This document shows, one piece after another, positions 32,719-41,178 of a stretch of 64,000 nt of DNA. Position 1 is the first letter of the stretch; each line of letters begins with the position of its first letter. The stretch is from assembly GCA_017522225.1 (NCBI GenBank), contig JAFWZR010000033.1, forward strand, positions 122,893 to 186,892. Direction: 5' to 3'. The DNA comes from Clostridia bacterium. GTDB taxonomy: Bacteria > Bacillota > Clostridia > Oscillospirales > Acutalibacteraceae. The position numbers were made by a program, and so were the translations under genes. The notes beneath the pieces were generated by a model. The model saw only the letters and a list, made by a program, of their open reading frames with translations, was not told the origin of the DNA and made no database searches.

Positions 32719-34467
32719 ATGGATCCTATCAAGGTTGACTTCACCGGAGGTTCTTCAAACGGACCTGACAAAAAGACGAGTGTTGTTATCCCTCCCGAAA
32801 AAAGAGGCATTAAAATCGTTTTAAACATCATCGCTACAATTATTTTCGGCGCTGTGCTTTATTACTTTATGCTTCCCGTTTTCAACTTCAAATCAGTTAT
32901 GATGTACGCATTTTTTGGTGCTATGGCAGTTTTCTATATCGCTGTCAACTATGTAACCAGCGGTGCGTTGCGTACACCCGACTATTCACCCTATGCCAAC
33001 AAGTCGTCACTTGTGCCTAAAATCATCATCGGTATTCTTGCCGTTGTTGTTGCACTCGGATTTGTTGTTTCTTCGGTTTTCTTCCGTGCATCAAGCTATG
33101 CGAAGATTATCGACGTGCAGACAGGTGATTTTTCGCAGGAGGTTGCAGAGGCAGACTTTGCCAATGTTCCCGTAATTGACGAGACAACAACAGCAGTTAT
33201 GGCAGACCGTGCGCTTTCTGACCTTTCTGAGCTCGGACTTGTTTCACAGTTCACAGTTCAGCCGAACTACTATCAGATTAACTACAAGGATACTCCCGTT
33301 CGTGTTGCTTGTCTTCAGTATTCAAACATCATCAAGTGGTTCACTAATACAAAGAACGGTCTCCCCGCTTACATCATTGTTGACGCAACCACTCAGAAGG
33401 CAGATCTTGTTGAGGTTGAGGGCGGTATCAAGTATTCAACAGCTGACCACTTTAACAAGAATGTTAACCGTCACGTGCGTTTCCGGTATCCCACATACCT
33501 CCTTGATACACCGACATTTGAGATTGACGAAACAGGACATCCGTTCTGGATTTTCGCAAAGCTTGATATGACAATCGGTCTCTTCGGCGGTAAGGACGTA
33601 ACAGGTGCAATCATCGTTGACGGTGTTACAGGTGAATGTAAAGAGTACTCTATTGAAGACATCCGTACAAAGGAAGAGCTTCAGTGGATTGACCGTGTTT
33701 ATTCTGCACAGCTTCTTAACGAGCAGTACAACTTCTTCGGCAGATATCAGGAGGGCTTCTGGAACTCCATCCTCGGTCAGAAGAACACATACTCAACAAC
33801 AGAGGATTACTCTTACCTTGCTATGAATGACGACGTTTATATGTACACAGGTGTTACATCTCTTACAAATGACGAGTCAATCACAGGCTTCATCCTCATC
33901 AATCAGCGTACAAAGGATGCAAGATACTATGTAATGTCCGGTGCTAAGGAATCCTCAGCACAGTCCTCTGCTGAAGGTCTTGTTCAGCAGTACGATTACC
34001 GTGCATCCTTCCCGCTTCTTCTTAACATCGACGGTGAGCCGACATACTTTATGTCTCTTAAGGATGCAAGCAGCCTTGTTAAGGGCTATGCTATGATTAA
34101 CGTAGGTCAGTACTCTATCGGTGCAACAGGCACAACTCTTACCACTTGTATTGACAACTATGTCAAGGAGCTTGCAAAGAACAACATTAAGGTTGACGTT
34201 GACACTGATGAAATCATTGACAATCCGTCAAACGATCTGACAGGTGAAGCAATCACAGCAACAGGTACTGTTACAGAAATCAGAACAGCAGTTATTGACG
34301 GTAACAGTGTTTATTACATCAAGCTTGATTCTTCAGACAGCTACTACTCTGTAAAGGCTGCCGATGCAGAAAATGTTGTGCTTGTAAATAAGGGTGACAG
34401 CATCACAGTTACAATCACAACCGACAAGGGTAACATCATCCCCGCTTCTGCAATCGAGGTTAAATAA
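32719..34467 (+). CDS. Membrane protein with large PepSY-like extracellular part
   Basis: 582 residues. Three hydrophobic helices lie at about 32-52, 57-77 and 98-120; the rest is soluble and probably outside. It contains HPFWIFAKLDMTIGLFGGKD followed by TGAIIVDGVTGECKEYSIED, the pattern of PepSY-type beta-alpha units, and a C-terminal OB-like region (about 500-582, GTVTEIRTAVIDGNSVYYIK). I know similar proteins as hypothetical in gut Clostridia; no function is assigned. Next gene begins three bases after its stop. Confidence 0.75.
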   Translation: MDPIKVDFTGGSSNGPDKKTSVVIPPEKRGIKIVLNIIATIIFGAVLYYFMLPVFNFKSVMMYAFFGAMAVFYIAVNYVTSGALRTPDYSPYANKSSLVPKIIIGILAVVVALGFVVSSVFFRASSYAKIIDVQTGDFSQEVAEADFANVPVIDETTTAVMADRALSDLSELGLVSQFTVQPNYYQINYKDTPVRVACLQYSNIIKWFTNTKNGLPAYIIVDATTQKADLVEVEGGIKYSTADHFNKNVNRHVRFRYPTYLLDTPTFEIDETGHPFWIFAKLDMTIGLFGGKDVTGAIIVDGVTGECKEYSIEDIRTKEELQWIDRVYSAQLLNEQYNFFGRYQEGFWNSILGQKNTYSTTEDYSYLAMNDDVYMYTGVTSLTNDESITGFILINQRTKDARYYVMSGAKESSAQSSAEGLVQQYDYRASFPLLLNIDGEPTYFMSLKDASSLVKGYAMINVGQYSIGATGTTLTTCIDNYVKELAKNNIKVDVDTDEIIDNPSNDLTGEAITATGTVTEIRTAVIDGNSVYYIKLDSSDSYYSVKAADAENVVLVNKGDSITVTITTDKGNIIPASAIEVK

Positions 34468-34470
34468 CCT

Positions 34471-35235
34471 ATGAATAAAAAAACAGTTGAAATATTCTGG
34501 ACGGGCGGTTATGACTCGACCTTTCGGGTCGTACAGCTTTCCCGTATGGATATAACAGTTCAGCCGTATTATCTTTCCGACAACCGTACTAACGAAAAAT
34601 ATGAGGTCGGTGCAATCGAAAAGATTACTCAGCTTATCAGAAATCATCCCGATACAAAGGCTGAGATTTTGCCTGCAATCTATATTTCTGTCGAGGACAG
34701 GTCTGCAAGCCAGCCGTATATCAAGGATGCTTACAAACGTATTTTTGATAAAAACTGGCTCGGTAATCAGTATGTGTGGCTCGCAGATTTTGCCGTTGAG
34801 CATCCCGGTGTTGAGCTTTCAATTGAAAAGGGAACCAATCCCGTAAACCTTATCAATAAAAACGGCGGCTTCAAAAAGTGCAGCGACAGCGAAATCGGTG
34901 ATTATTATGTTGTTGACAGAGATATCACCGACCCTGACTATTATGCACTGTTCGGCAATTTCTCAATTCCGTTGCTCGAGCTTTCAAAGCTTGATATGAA
35001 AGAGTTTTTTATGACTCACGGATACGAGGATGTTATGAAAGCAACATGGTTCTGCCACAAGCCTGTAAACGGAAAGCCCTGTGGACAGTGTAATCCGTGC
35101 AAGGGTGTTGTGGAGGAAGGTATGGCAGAAAGGCTTGACGATGAAGCGCTCAAGCGCTACCGTAAGGCTAAGGTCATTGATAAGCTCAAGGCAACCCCGA
35201 TTTTTAAGCTGGCAAAGAAAATACTTCGCAGATAA
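34471..35235 (+). CDS. QueC-like adenine nucleotide alpha hydrolase
   Basis: 254 residues. The N-terminal FWTGGYDSTFRV is a PP-loop (SGGxDS) that binds ATP for adenylation chemistry. Near 190-210 the sequence CHKPVNGKPCGQCNPC is a CxnCxxCxxC zinc site as in 7-cyano-7-deazaguanine synthase. So a QueC-type ATP-dependent ligase or nitrile/amide-forming enzyme is the best call. No queD, queE or queF is in the window, and the first PP-loop Ser is Thr, so a different substrate is possible. It is joined to the PepSY-like gene (three-base gap). Confidence 0.75.
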   Translation: MNKKTVEIFWTGGYDSTFRVVQLSRMDITVQPYYLSDNRTNEKYEVGAIEKITQLIRNHPDTKAEILPAIYISVEDRSASQPYIKDAYKRIFDKNWLGNQYVWLADFAVEHPGVELSIEKGTNPVNLINKNGGFKKCSDSEIGDYYVVDRDITDPDYYALFGNFSIPLLELSKLDMKEFFMTHGYEDVMKATWFCHKPVNGKPCGQCNPCKGVVEEGMAERLDDEALKRYRKAKVIDKLKATPIFKLAKKILRR

Positions 35236-35238
35236 GAA

Positions 35239-35277
35239 AAGCAGTATCAACATTTTGTTGATACTGCTTGATTTTTT
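35239..35277. terminator. Bidirectional terminator
   Basis: AAGCAGTATCAACA/TGTTGATACTGCTT around TTT, a perfect 14-bp stem followed by GATTTTTT; AAAA... on the other side serves the minus-strand gene ending at 35276. Confidence 0.9.
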
Positions 35278-35935
35278 ATGTGTTTTCTTTAAGTTTTACT
35301 TTCGGTAAATTAAGCTTGAATATGGTCGCAAGAATACGGATTACAAATGTTACAAGCACTGCAATGACGATCGACCATGTTCTGTCTGTCTTTGACATCT
35401 GCAGGTGATAATACACCGTGCCGCCTGCAATTGATGCAAGAGCATAAATTCTTTTTTTGAGTACGAACGGAATCTCGCACAGCATAACATCTCTGAGCAC
35501 TCCGCCGCCTATACCCGTGATAACACCGAGACAGACAGCAAGAATACTGTTAAGACCGAATCCCGAATCAATTGCCACCTGAACACCCGTTACAGTGAAA
35601 AGTCCGAGACCGACAGCGTCGAAAATATTATTCACACTGTCAACCATCTTTGCACTTTTCTGGTAGCGTTCACGGAATATGTATGCAATTATAAACACAA
35701 CCGTTGACACTATAACAGCAACCATTACATAGCGGTAATCCGAGAACATTCTCGGCGGAGTTGCACCGATTAATATGTCTCTGATAGCACCGCCTCCGAG
35801 CGCTGTAATTGAGCTTAACACAAGCACACCGAAGATATCTACCCTTTTGTTAATTGCCACCATTGCGCCCGATGTTGCAAATGCAATGGTACCGATGATT
35901 TCAACTATAAAATATATCAAATCCTCAAGCTGCAT
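35276..35935 (-). CDS. TRIC-type cation channel (UPF0126 family)
   Basis: 219 residues, seven helices made of two similar halves. Each half has the glycine-rich kink with Arg-Asp: ALGGGAIRDILIG near 46-58 and GIGGGVLRDVMLC near 140-152. This is the bacterial YicG/TRIC family, trimeric potassium-permeable channels; the role in bacteria is little known. Its start lies next to the GH25 gene's end; single gene with its own start region. Confidence 0.9.
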   Translation of the reverse strand: MQLEDLIYFIVEIIGTIAFATSGAMVAINKRVDIFGVLVLSSITALGGGAIRDILIGATPPRMFSDYRYVMVAVIVSTVVFIIAYIFRERYQKSAKMVDSVNNIFDAVGLGLFTVTGVQVAIDSGFGLNSILAVCLGVITGIGGGVLRDVMLCEIPFVLKKRIYALASIAGGTVYYHLQMSKTDRTWSIVIAVLVTFVIRILATIFKLNLPKVKLKENT

Positions 35936-35958
35936 TTTCTTTTCCGACCTCGAAAAAT

Positions 35959-37776
35959 TTATTTACCGACTGATACCCTCAGTATCTTTAACGCATCCGT
36001 AGAGTTAATTGCTCCGTCTCCCGTTATGTCCGCACTCAGCTGCCTAGCGGGGCCGAGCGACCTTCCTCCGACAACAAACTGTAACACAACAAGGGCATCC
36101 GTTGAATTCACCTTTGCGTTCATATCTGTATCACCGACAACTGAAACAGTAAACTCACCAAGAACCTTATCCGTGCCTGAAATTTTCACCTTTGTTCCCG
36201 TTGCCATCAGTCCGCTGACCGTACTTGAGTAGCTGACGGTAGCACCGCCCTCAAGCGTGAGATATTTTTTTGTAAAATCTGCAGACTTCATTTCTGACGG
36301 AATACCTGAAATAATTTTTGTTGATTCATTAATCACTGCACCGTCAGTTTCCTTGAAGGAAAACGACTCAGGCACTACGGGAGGCTTCGGTTCTACCTCC
36401 GCTTTATTGCCACTCATTCCGAGTCCCTTGATAATCTTAGGATAATCGTAATAGCAGAAGTTAAGGTCAACATCACCCTGTATGCCCGGCACAGAACCGT
36501 TTTCACTGTACTGCCACATACCGTAAGGACCGTCATATGTACATTCGCTTGCGTACTGAGCAATCCAGAAATGATAATCGGAAAGCTGATTTGCATAAAG
36601 CTCATCACGGGCAAAGAATTTGTTACAGTAAATACCCGTATAGAATCCGCCCTTTTCAATTTCCTCACAGAATGCTCTTGCTACTTCTGTTGCGCGTGCT
36701 GAGGACAGCGCTACCTGTGCATCCGTTTCTATATCGAAGTATACGGGCATTTCAAGTGTACAGTTATTCTTGTTAAGTACACTCAGAACATACTTTGCTT
36801 CTTCAACAGCCTCACTTGCCGTCAATGCAGCACTGAAGAAATAACATCCGACAGGCAAGCCCTGAGCCTTTGCATTTTTATAATTATCAAGGAATTTCTT
36901 GTCCGATCCGATCGATCTGCTGCCGCCCGTCGCTCTGTAACCGATACGCAGAATTACTGCATCCACATTGTCTGCAATTTTGTCCCACGATCGGATTTCG
37001 TTCCAGACTGACAGGTCAATAACATCCCACACCACTTCACCGTAACCGGGTGTCGGGGGTTTTGGTGCAGTGACGGTAAATGTACGTTCAAGCAATACTT
37101 TATTCTTGTTATAGGTATCGCTTGCTACAATTTTGTAAACGTAAGTGCCTGCCTGCAGACGAGAGAAGGTCATATATCTGTCAATCTCGCTTATATCATA
37201 TGTGTTGGTGTTCGGATTGACTGTTTTAGTGAACTGCAAGGTACCGTTGGTGCTTCTGACCGAACATGTAACCGCCAAAATTTTGTAATCAGAAGTAATA
37301 TTACCCTTAACCGAAAAAGTATTGCCCTGCAAGAGCGAATCAGGTGCATTTGCCGATGTGATTTTCATCGTATCAAACAAATCCTTGGAAAGCACCTTAA
37401 ACTCTTTTTCAAGAAGTACAACATCACTGTCGACCGTGTCCGAAGCTACGATTTTGTACACATAATCTCCCGCCTCAAGCTTTGAAAAAGTCATCAGGTA
37501 ATCTACTACGTGAATATCATATGACTTTGTTCCCGGTCTTCCGGTATAGTCAAAAGCTGCACTACCGTCAGGCCTATATACTCCGATTGTAACTGCAACA
37601 AGATTATTGCTTGATGTTACAATACCGTAAACAGAAAAAGTGCTGCCTTCTATAATTTCAGTCGGATAAACTTCGTCGGTGAGTTTAATTTCCGATACCG
37701 CAACAACGGGCACGGCTAAACAAAGAATCAATGTTACAACACATAAAATTGCTGAAACAAATTTCTTCATCAACAT
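35959..37776 (-). CDS. Secreted GH25 muramidase with two N-terminal beta domains and a dockerin-like end
   Basis: 605 residues. Signal peptide 1-26 (MKKFVSAILCVVTLILCLAV...). Two similar beta-sandwich repeats (about 28-130 and 135-235), each with EGSTFSVYGIVTS / QGNTFSVKGNITS and ...YDI...MTFS.L.AG.YVYKIVASDT. GH25 lysozyme domain (about 245-440): VIDLSVWNEIRSWDKI, PVYFDIETDAQV with catalytic Asp-x-Glu, FWIAQYA, GMWQYSENGSVPGI. Linker, another small beta domain, then two calcium-loop repeats at the end, GDTDMNAKVNSTDALVVLQF and ADITGDGAINSTDALKILR, a type I dockerin pattern. It would cut peptidoglycan and perhaps bind a cohesin. GGAGG ribosome site. Confidence 0.93.
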   Translation of the reverse strand: MLMKKFVSAILCVVTLILCLAVPVVAVSEIKLTDEVYPTEIIEGSTFSVYGIVTSSNNLVAVTIGVYRPDGSAAFDYTGRPGTKSYDIHVVDYLMTFSKLEAGDYVYKIVASDTVDSDVVLLEKEFKVLSKDLFDTMKITSANAPDSLLQGNTFSVKGNITSDYKILAVTCSVRSTNGTLQFTKTVNPNTNTYDISEIDRYMTFSRLQAGTYVYKIVASDTYNKNKVLLERTFTVTAPKPPTPGYGEVVWDVIDLSVWNEIRSWDKIADNVDAVILRIGYRATGGSRSIGSDKKFLDNYKNAKAQGLPVGCYFFSAALTASEAVEEAKYVLSVLNKNNCTLEMPVYFDIETDAQVALSSARATEVARAFCEEIEKGGFYTGIYCNKFFARDELYANQLSDYHFWIAQYASECTYDGPYGMWQYSENGSVPGIQGDVDLNFCYYDYPKIIKGLGMSGNKAEVEPKPPVVPESFSFKETDGAVINESTKIISGIPSEMKSADFTKKYLTLEGGATVSYSSTVSGLMATGTKVKISGTDKVLGEFTVSVVGDTDMNAKVNSTDALVVLQFVVGGRSLGPARQLSADITGDGAINSTDALKILRVSVGK

Positions 37777-37846
37777 TTTTGTTTTCCTCCATTTTTCTAC
37801 ACTTTAATACATTACCATTATATCATAAATATGGCACGCTGTATAC

Positions 37847-37875
37847 TTGAAAAAGGAATTTTTTATTGGTATAAT
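37847..37875 (+). promoter_or_regulatory. Promoter of tcdA
   Basis: TTGAAA, 17-base spacer, consensus TATAAT, then AGGAGG before ATG 37898. Confidence 0.85.
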
Positions 37876-37897
37876 TTAGTAAATTCAGGAGGATGTT

Positions 37898-38590
37898 ATG
37901 GGTATTTTAGACAGAAGTGAACTTTTGATTGGTGCCGAAGCACTGCTCACGCTGAAAAAGTCGCATATTGCGGTTTTCGGTGTCGGCGGTGTCGGTTCGT
38001 ATACCGTGGAAGCTCTCGTGCGCGGCGGTATCGGTAAAATAAGCATCTTTGATGCCGATGTTGTCAGCGAAACGAACATTAACCGTCAGCTGGTTGCTAC
38101 CACCAAAACAATAGGTATGGATAAGGTTGATGTAGCAAAAAAGCATTTACTTGAAGTCAACCCCAACCTTGAAATTGTTGCAGAAAAAATTTTCTTCAGT
38201 GCAGAAACCGCGGATTCTGTTGATTTTTCGCAATTTGATTATATTGTTGACGCAATTGATACGGTGTCCTCGAAAATCCTGCTGATAGAAAAAGCAAAAC
38301 AGAACAATGTGCCGATTATAAGCTGTATGGGTACGGGCAATAAGCTTGACCCCACCCGCTTTAAAATCTGTGATATCAGCAAGACAAGCGTATGTCCCCT
38401 TGCTAAGGTAATGAGATATGAACTCAGAAAAAGAGGAATAAATAATGTTAAGGTTTTGTTCTCTGAGGAAGAACCGATAAAGCACGGACAAACCGAAAAC
38501 GGCCGACCTGTTCCCGGAAGTATTTCGTTTGTGCCGTCTGTCGCAGGACTTATTATCGCAGGAGAAGTTATCAAAGACATTATAAAATAA
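37898..38590 (+). CDS. tcdA: tRNA threonylcarbamoyladenosine dehydratase (ThiF/E1-like)
   Basis: 230 residues, MoeB/ThiF/E1-like ATP-binding fold: VFGVGGVGSYTVEALVRGGI (about 26-45), DADVVSETNINRQ with the E1 Asn-Arg, and DAIDTVSSK. It makes cyclic t6A at position 37 of tRNAs by adenylating and dehydrating t6A. The usual late region (CMGTGNKLDPTRFKICDISK and SFVPSVAGLIIAGEVI) matches TcdA/YgdL rather than sulfur-carrier enzymes. Single gene with its own promoter and terminator. Confidence 0.93.
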   Translation: MGILDRSELLIGAEALLTLKKSHIAVFGVGGVGSYTVEALVRGGIGKISIFDADVVSETNINRQLVATTKTIGMDKVDVAKKHLLEVNPNLEIVAEKIFFSAETADSVDFSQFDYIVDAIDTVSSKILLIEKAKQNNVPIISCMGTGNKLDPTRFKICDISKTSVCPLAKVMRYELRKRGINNVKVLFSEEEPIKHGQTENGRPVPGSISFVPSVAGLIIAGEVIKDIIK

Positions 38591-38592
38591 AA

Positions 38593-38633
38593 AATCACCG
38601 CAGGCTTACGAACCTGCGGTGATTTGCTTTTAA
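38593..38633. terminator. Bidirectional terminator, tcdA / exopolysaccharide operon
   Basis: AATCACCGCAGG/CCTGCGGTGATT around an eight-base loop, then GCTTTT; AATAAAAAA on the other side provides a T-run for the minus-strand operon. Confidence 0.85.
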
Positions 38634-40304
38634 TTATTCATCTATCTGCTTGTTGCCTGATGACGGACCGGGGCCGTATCCGTAACCGCCGTAACCGTAA
38701 CCGTAGCCGCCATAGCCATAACCGCCATATCCGTAGCCGTAGCCGCCATAGCCATTACCGTAACCGCCATATCCGTAGCCGTTACCGTAGCCGCCCTTTC
38801 TTCTGCGTTTACCGTAATAACCGTAACGAAGATAACTCTTACGCTTGTAATATCTGCTGTTTTCCTCATTACCGCTCATTGTGAAGATTGCACCTACAAC
38901 ATCAATATCTGCACCGCGGATTTCCTCAAGCGTTCTGTTGATGTCATTTACCTTAGCGTAATCGCGTCTGATACTGTAGATGATACCGTCAGCAAGCGGA
39001 GCAATAACCAAGCTGTCCGTAACAACATTTGACGGCGGAGAGTCAATGATAATGTAATCAAATTCGCGTCTTGCCTGTTCAATAACGTTACGAACCTTAT
39101 CTGTGTCAAGAACTTCTGTTGACTTAAGTGAAACACCGCCTGTCGGAAGAACAAAAATACCGAGAGACTTGATAAACTTAATAGAATCAACATAAGTTGA
39201 TGTACCCTTGATGATCGGGATAAGACCGTAATTGGTGTCAGATTTAACACCTACTGCGTGAAGCACTGCAGGCTTTCTCAGGTCACAGTCGATAAGAAGA
39301 ACGGATTTACCCTTCTGTGCAAGTGAGCACGCAAGGTTAACAGCAACTGTTGTTTTACCCTCGTCCTCATAAGTACTTGTAACAACAAATGCCTTATAGC
39401 CTTTTTCACTCTTGACATTTTCAAGCTTTGTTCGGATTGACTTAAAGCTTTCAACAAAAGCAAAGCTGACCTTTGACGAATCTGTAATAAGCAGTGATCC
39501 CTGCGGAGTCTTTTTCTTCTTGCCGAAAAGACCGACCGGTTTTTCAAGAAGAGGAACCGAACCAAGCACCTTGACATTAACCTCCCGGCGAAGATTCTCA
39601 AGACTTGTAACTGTGTTAGTAGTAATCGTGATAAAGAATATAATCGCAGCAACTATCACTGCACCAATAATAAAGCCGTAAAGTGCCTTTGTAGATGCAT
39701 CGTCACTGTTAGTGATAAACGGTGCGCTGGCACCCTTGATAACCTTAATTGAAAGAGTACTGTCAAAGCTCTGAACAAAACCGGGGAATTCCTCGAGCAC
39801 AACCTCAAGTGCACGTTCGCAATAGGACTTATCCGTGCTTGTAACACTTACCTTGAAGAATCCGTTAATTCCTTCATCAATAGTAGCGATTCCAAGACTG
39901 TTCTCAACAAAAGAGTGACTGTAATTACTGTTCGGATCAGCTTCCTTAAGTCTGTCCTGAATCATTTTTACCATTTCGTCGCTTTTTAAAAGATACTGAT
40001 AAATTCTGGCATCGGAGGCACCGTAGAAGTTTGTTTCTTCCTCATATTCGATGGGAGCATCCTTGCGTCCTGAATAGTCTTTAACAATAACCATCTGAGT
40101 CTGCATAAAGCTCAAAGTCATATTCGCCGAATAAACCTCAACATAAGAAGCCTTTGCAATACCGAAGCCTGCCGCTGCAAAGATTGCGCCGACAAGGATT
40201 ATTGCCCAGATTTTATTCAGAAGATTCTGAACCAGACGGCCAATGTCAAATCCGCTGCCCTCTTCGTTGTAATATATATTCTTATTGGTATCAAGATCCT
40301 GCAT
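38634..40304 (-). CDS. Wzz-BY-kinase fusion (polysaccharide copolymerase/tyrosine kinase) with Gly-Tyr tail
   Basis: 556 residues. Wzz domain with helices at about 31-51 and 207-228 and an extracellular middle; then a cytoplasmic BY-kinase: Walker A STYEDEGKTT (Lys317), Walker A' LLIDCDLRKP (336-345), Walker B IIIDSPP (418-424). It controls polymer length and export by autophosphorylation. The C-terminal Tyr cluster, normally a handful of residues, is here a 43-residue Gly-Tyr stretch (504-546) with 15 Tyr plus six more Tyr just before it. Last gene of the operon, after its likely phosphatase. Walker A has Asp-Glu-Gly-Lys instead of the common Gly-Glu-Gly-Lys. Confidence 0.93.
   Translation of the reverse strand: MQDLDTNKNIYYNEEGSGFDIGRLVQNLLNKIWAIILVGAIFAAAGFGIAKASYVEVYSANMTLSFMQTQMVIVKDYSGRKDAPIEYEEETNFYGASDARIYQYLLKSDEMVKMIQDRLKEADPNSNYSHSFVENSLGIATIDEGINGFFKVSVTSTDKSYCERALEVVLEEFPGFVQSFDSTLSIKVIKGASAPFITNSDDASTKALYGFIIGAVIVAAIIFFITITTNTVTSLENLRREVNVKVLGSVPLLEKPVGLFGKKKKTPQGSLLITDSSKVSFAFVESFKSIRTKLENVKSEKGYKAFVVTSTYEDEGKTTVAVNLACSLAQKGKSVLLIDCDLRKPAVLHAVGVKSDTNYGLIPIIKGTSTYVDSIKFIKSLGIFVLPTGGVSLKSTEVLDTDKVRNVIEQARREFDYIIIDSPPSNVVTDSLVIAPLADGIIYSIRRDYAKVNDINRTLEEIRGADIDVVGAIFTMSGNEENSRYYKRKSYLRYGYYGKRRRKGGYGNGYGYGGYGNGYGGYGYGYGGYGYGGYGYGYGGYGYGPGPSSGNKQIDE
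38660..38800 (-). repeat. Gly-Tyr codon repeat in the BY-kinase tail
   Basis: Short units reading GGYGYG and GGYGNGYG in protein, about 6-12 bases each at DNA level, with CCGTAGCCG/CCATAGCC variants on the plus strand. Such a tract can change length by slippage or unequal recombination while staying in frame. Confidence 0.85.
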
Positions 40305-40392
40305 ATTTACCGTCCTTCCCGACAGAACACTGTCGAAATATATCGATAGTCAATAGATTAATTATAAGTTATCATCAAGAGCCTGTCAACTG

Positions 40393-41154
40393 TTAAAAAC
40401 CGCCACGCTTACGAATCTCTTTGCGGTCCATTTGCGGCATCTGAGCATCAGTCAGCACAGCCCTGCCTGCATCGTGAACCATAACCTGCATATTATACTG
40501 GCTGATATCAGGCGGAAAATATCTCATCATTTCCGAAAGATTGTTAGCCCTGTGAACAGGTGAATGTGCATCCGTACCTATTAACGACGCAACACCGTTA
40601 TAAGCCATTGAATAAGCAAGCTCAAATTCCTGAAGTCCGTCAAAGCTTGCCAGACTTGATGCGTTTATCTGAAAAATCACACCGTTTCGCACCAATGAAT
40701 TAACTGCTTCATAATCAAACTGAAAAAATTCGTATCTTTCGGGATGTGCAATTATCGGTACGAGTCCGGCATTTATAACCTCATTGAGATAGTCATAGAT
40801 TCGTCTGATTTTAACATTTCTGAAAGCAAATTCAATAAGGATGTATCTGCTGTTGTTTATCGTCAGGCGTTTTAAATCGTTGGCAAAGAAAATGTCATCA
40901 TCTACAAAAACCTCTGCACCCGGATAAATCTTTACATCTATCCCTCTTTCCTCAATCACCTGGCGGAGAATCCTTATTTTATTGTCTCTGGTTTCAATGA
41001 AATGTCCTACATTATCAACCGTTGTTGTATGCGGAGTCGCGACAATGTGCTTAATACCGTTCGCCTGTGCAATTCTGCACATCTGCACCGCTGTTTCAAG
41101 ATCTCGCGCGCCGTCGTCAATTCCGTTGAGAATATGCGAATGGATATCAATCAT
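40393..41154 (-). CDS. CpsB/CapC-type tyrosine-protein phosphatase (PHP fold)
   Basis: 253 residues. Metal-binding motifs in order: MIDIHSHILNGIDDGA (1-16), VATPHTT (38-44), YPGAEVFVDDD, PIIAHPERYEF and GTDAHSP, the manganese-dependent PHP phosphatase site. It removes phosphate from the BY-kinase Tyr cluster, the next gene. AAGGAGG precedes the start. Eighty-eight bases without a gene separate it from the kinase. Secure by motif and by neighbour. Confidence 0.95.
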   Translation of the reverse strand: MIDIHSHILNGIDDGARDLETAVQMCRIAQANGIKHIVATPHTTTVDNVGHFIETRDNKIRILRQVIEERGIDVKIYPGAEVFVDDDIFFANDLKRLTINNSRYILIEFAFRNVKIRRIYDYLNEVINAGLVPIIAHPERYEFFQFDYEAVNSLVRNGVIFQINASSLASFDGLQEFELAYSMAYNGVASLIGTDAHSPVHRANNLSEMMRYFPPDISQYNMQVMVHDAGRAVLTDAQMPQMDRKEIRKRGGF

Positions 41155-41178
41155 ACCTACTTCGCCTCCTTGGTGAAT

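Noticed and set aside
38624-38884. Plus-strand frame of 86 residues rich in Arg and His
   Set aside because: It is the antisense of the Gly-Tyr repeat of the BY-kinase and has no ribosome site.
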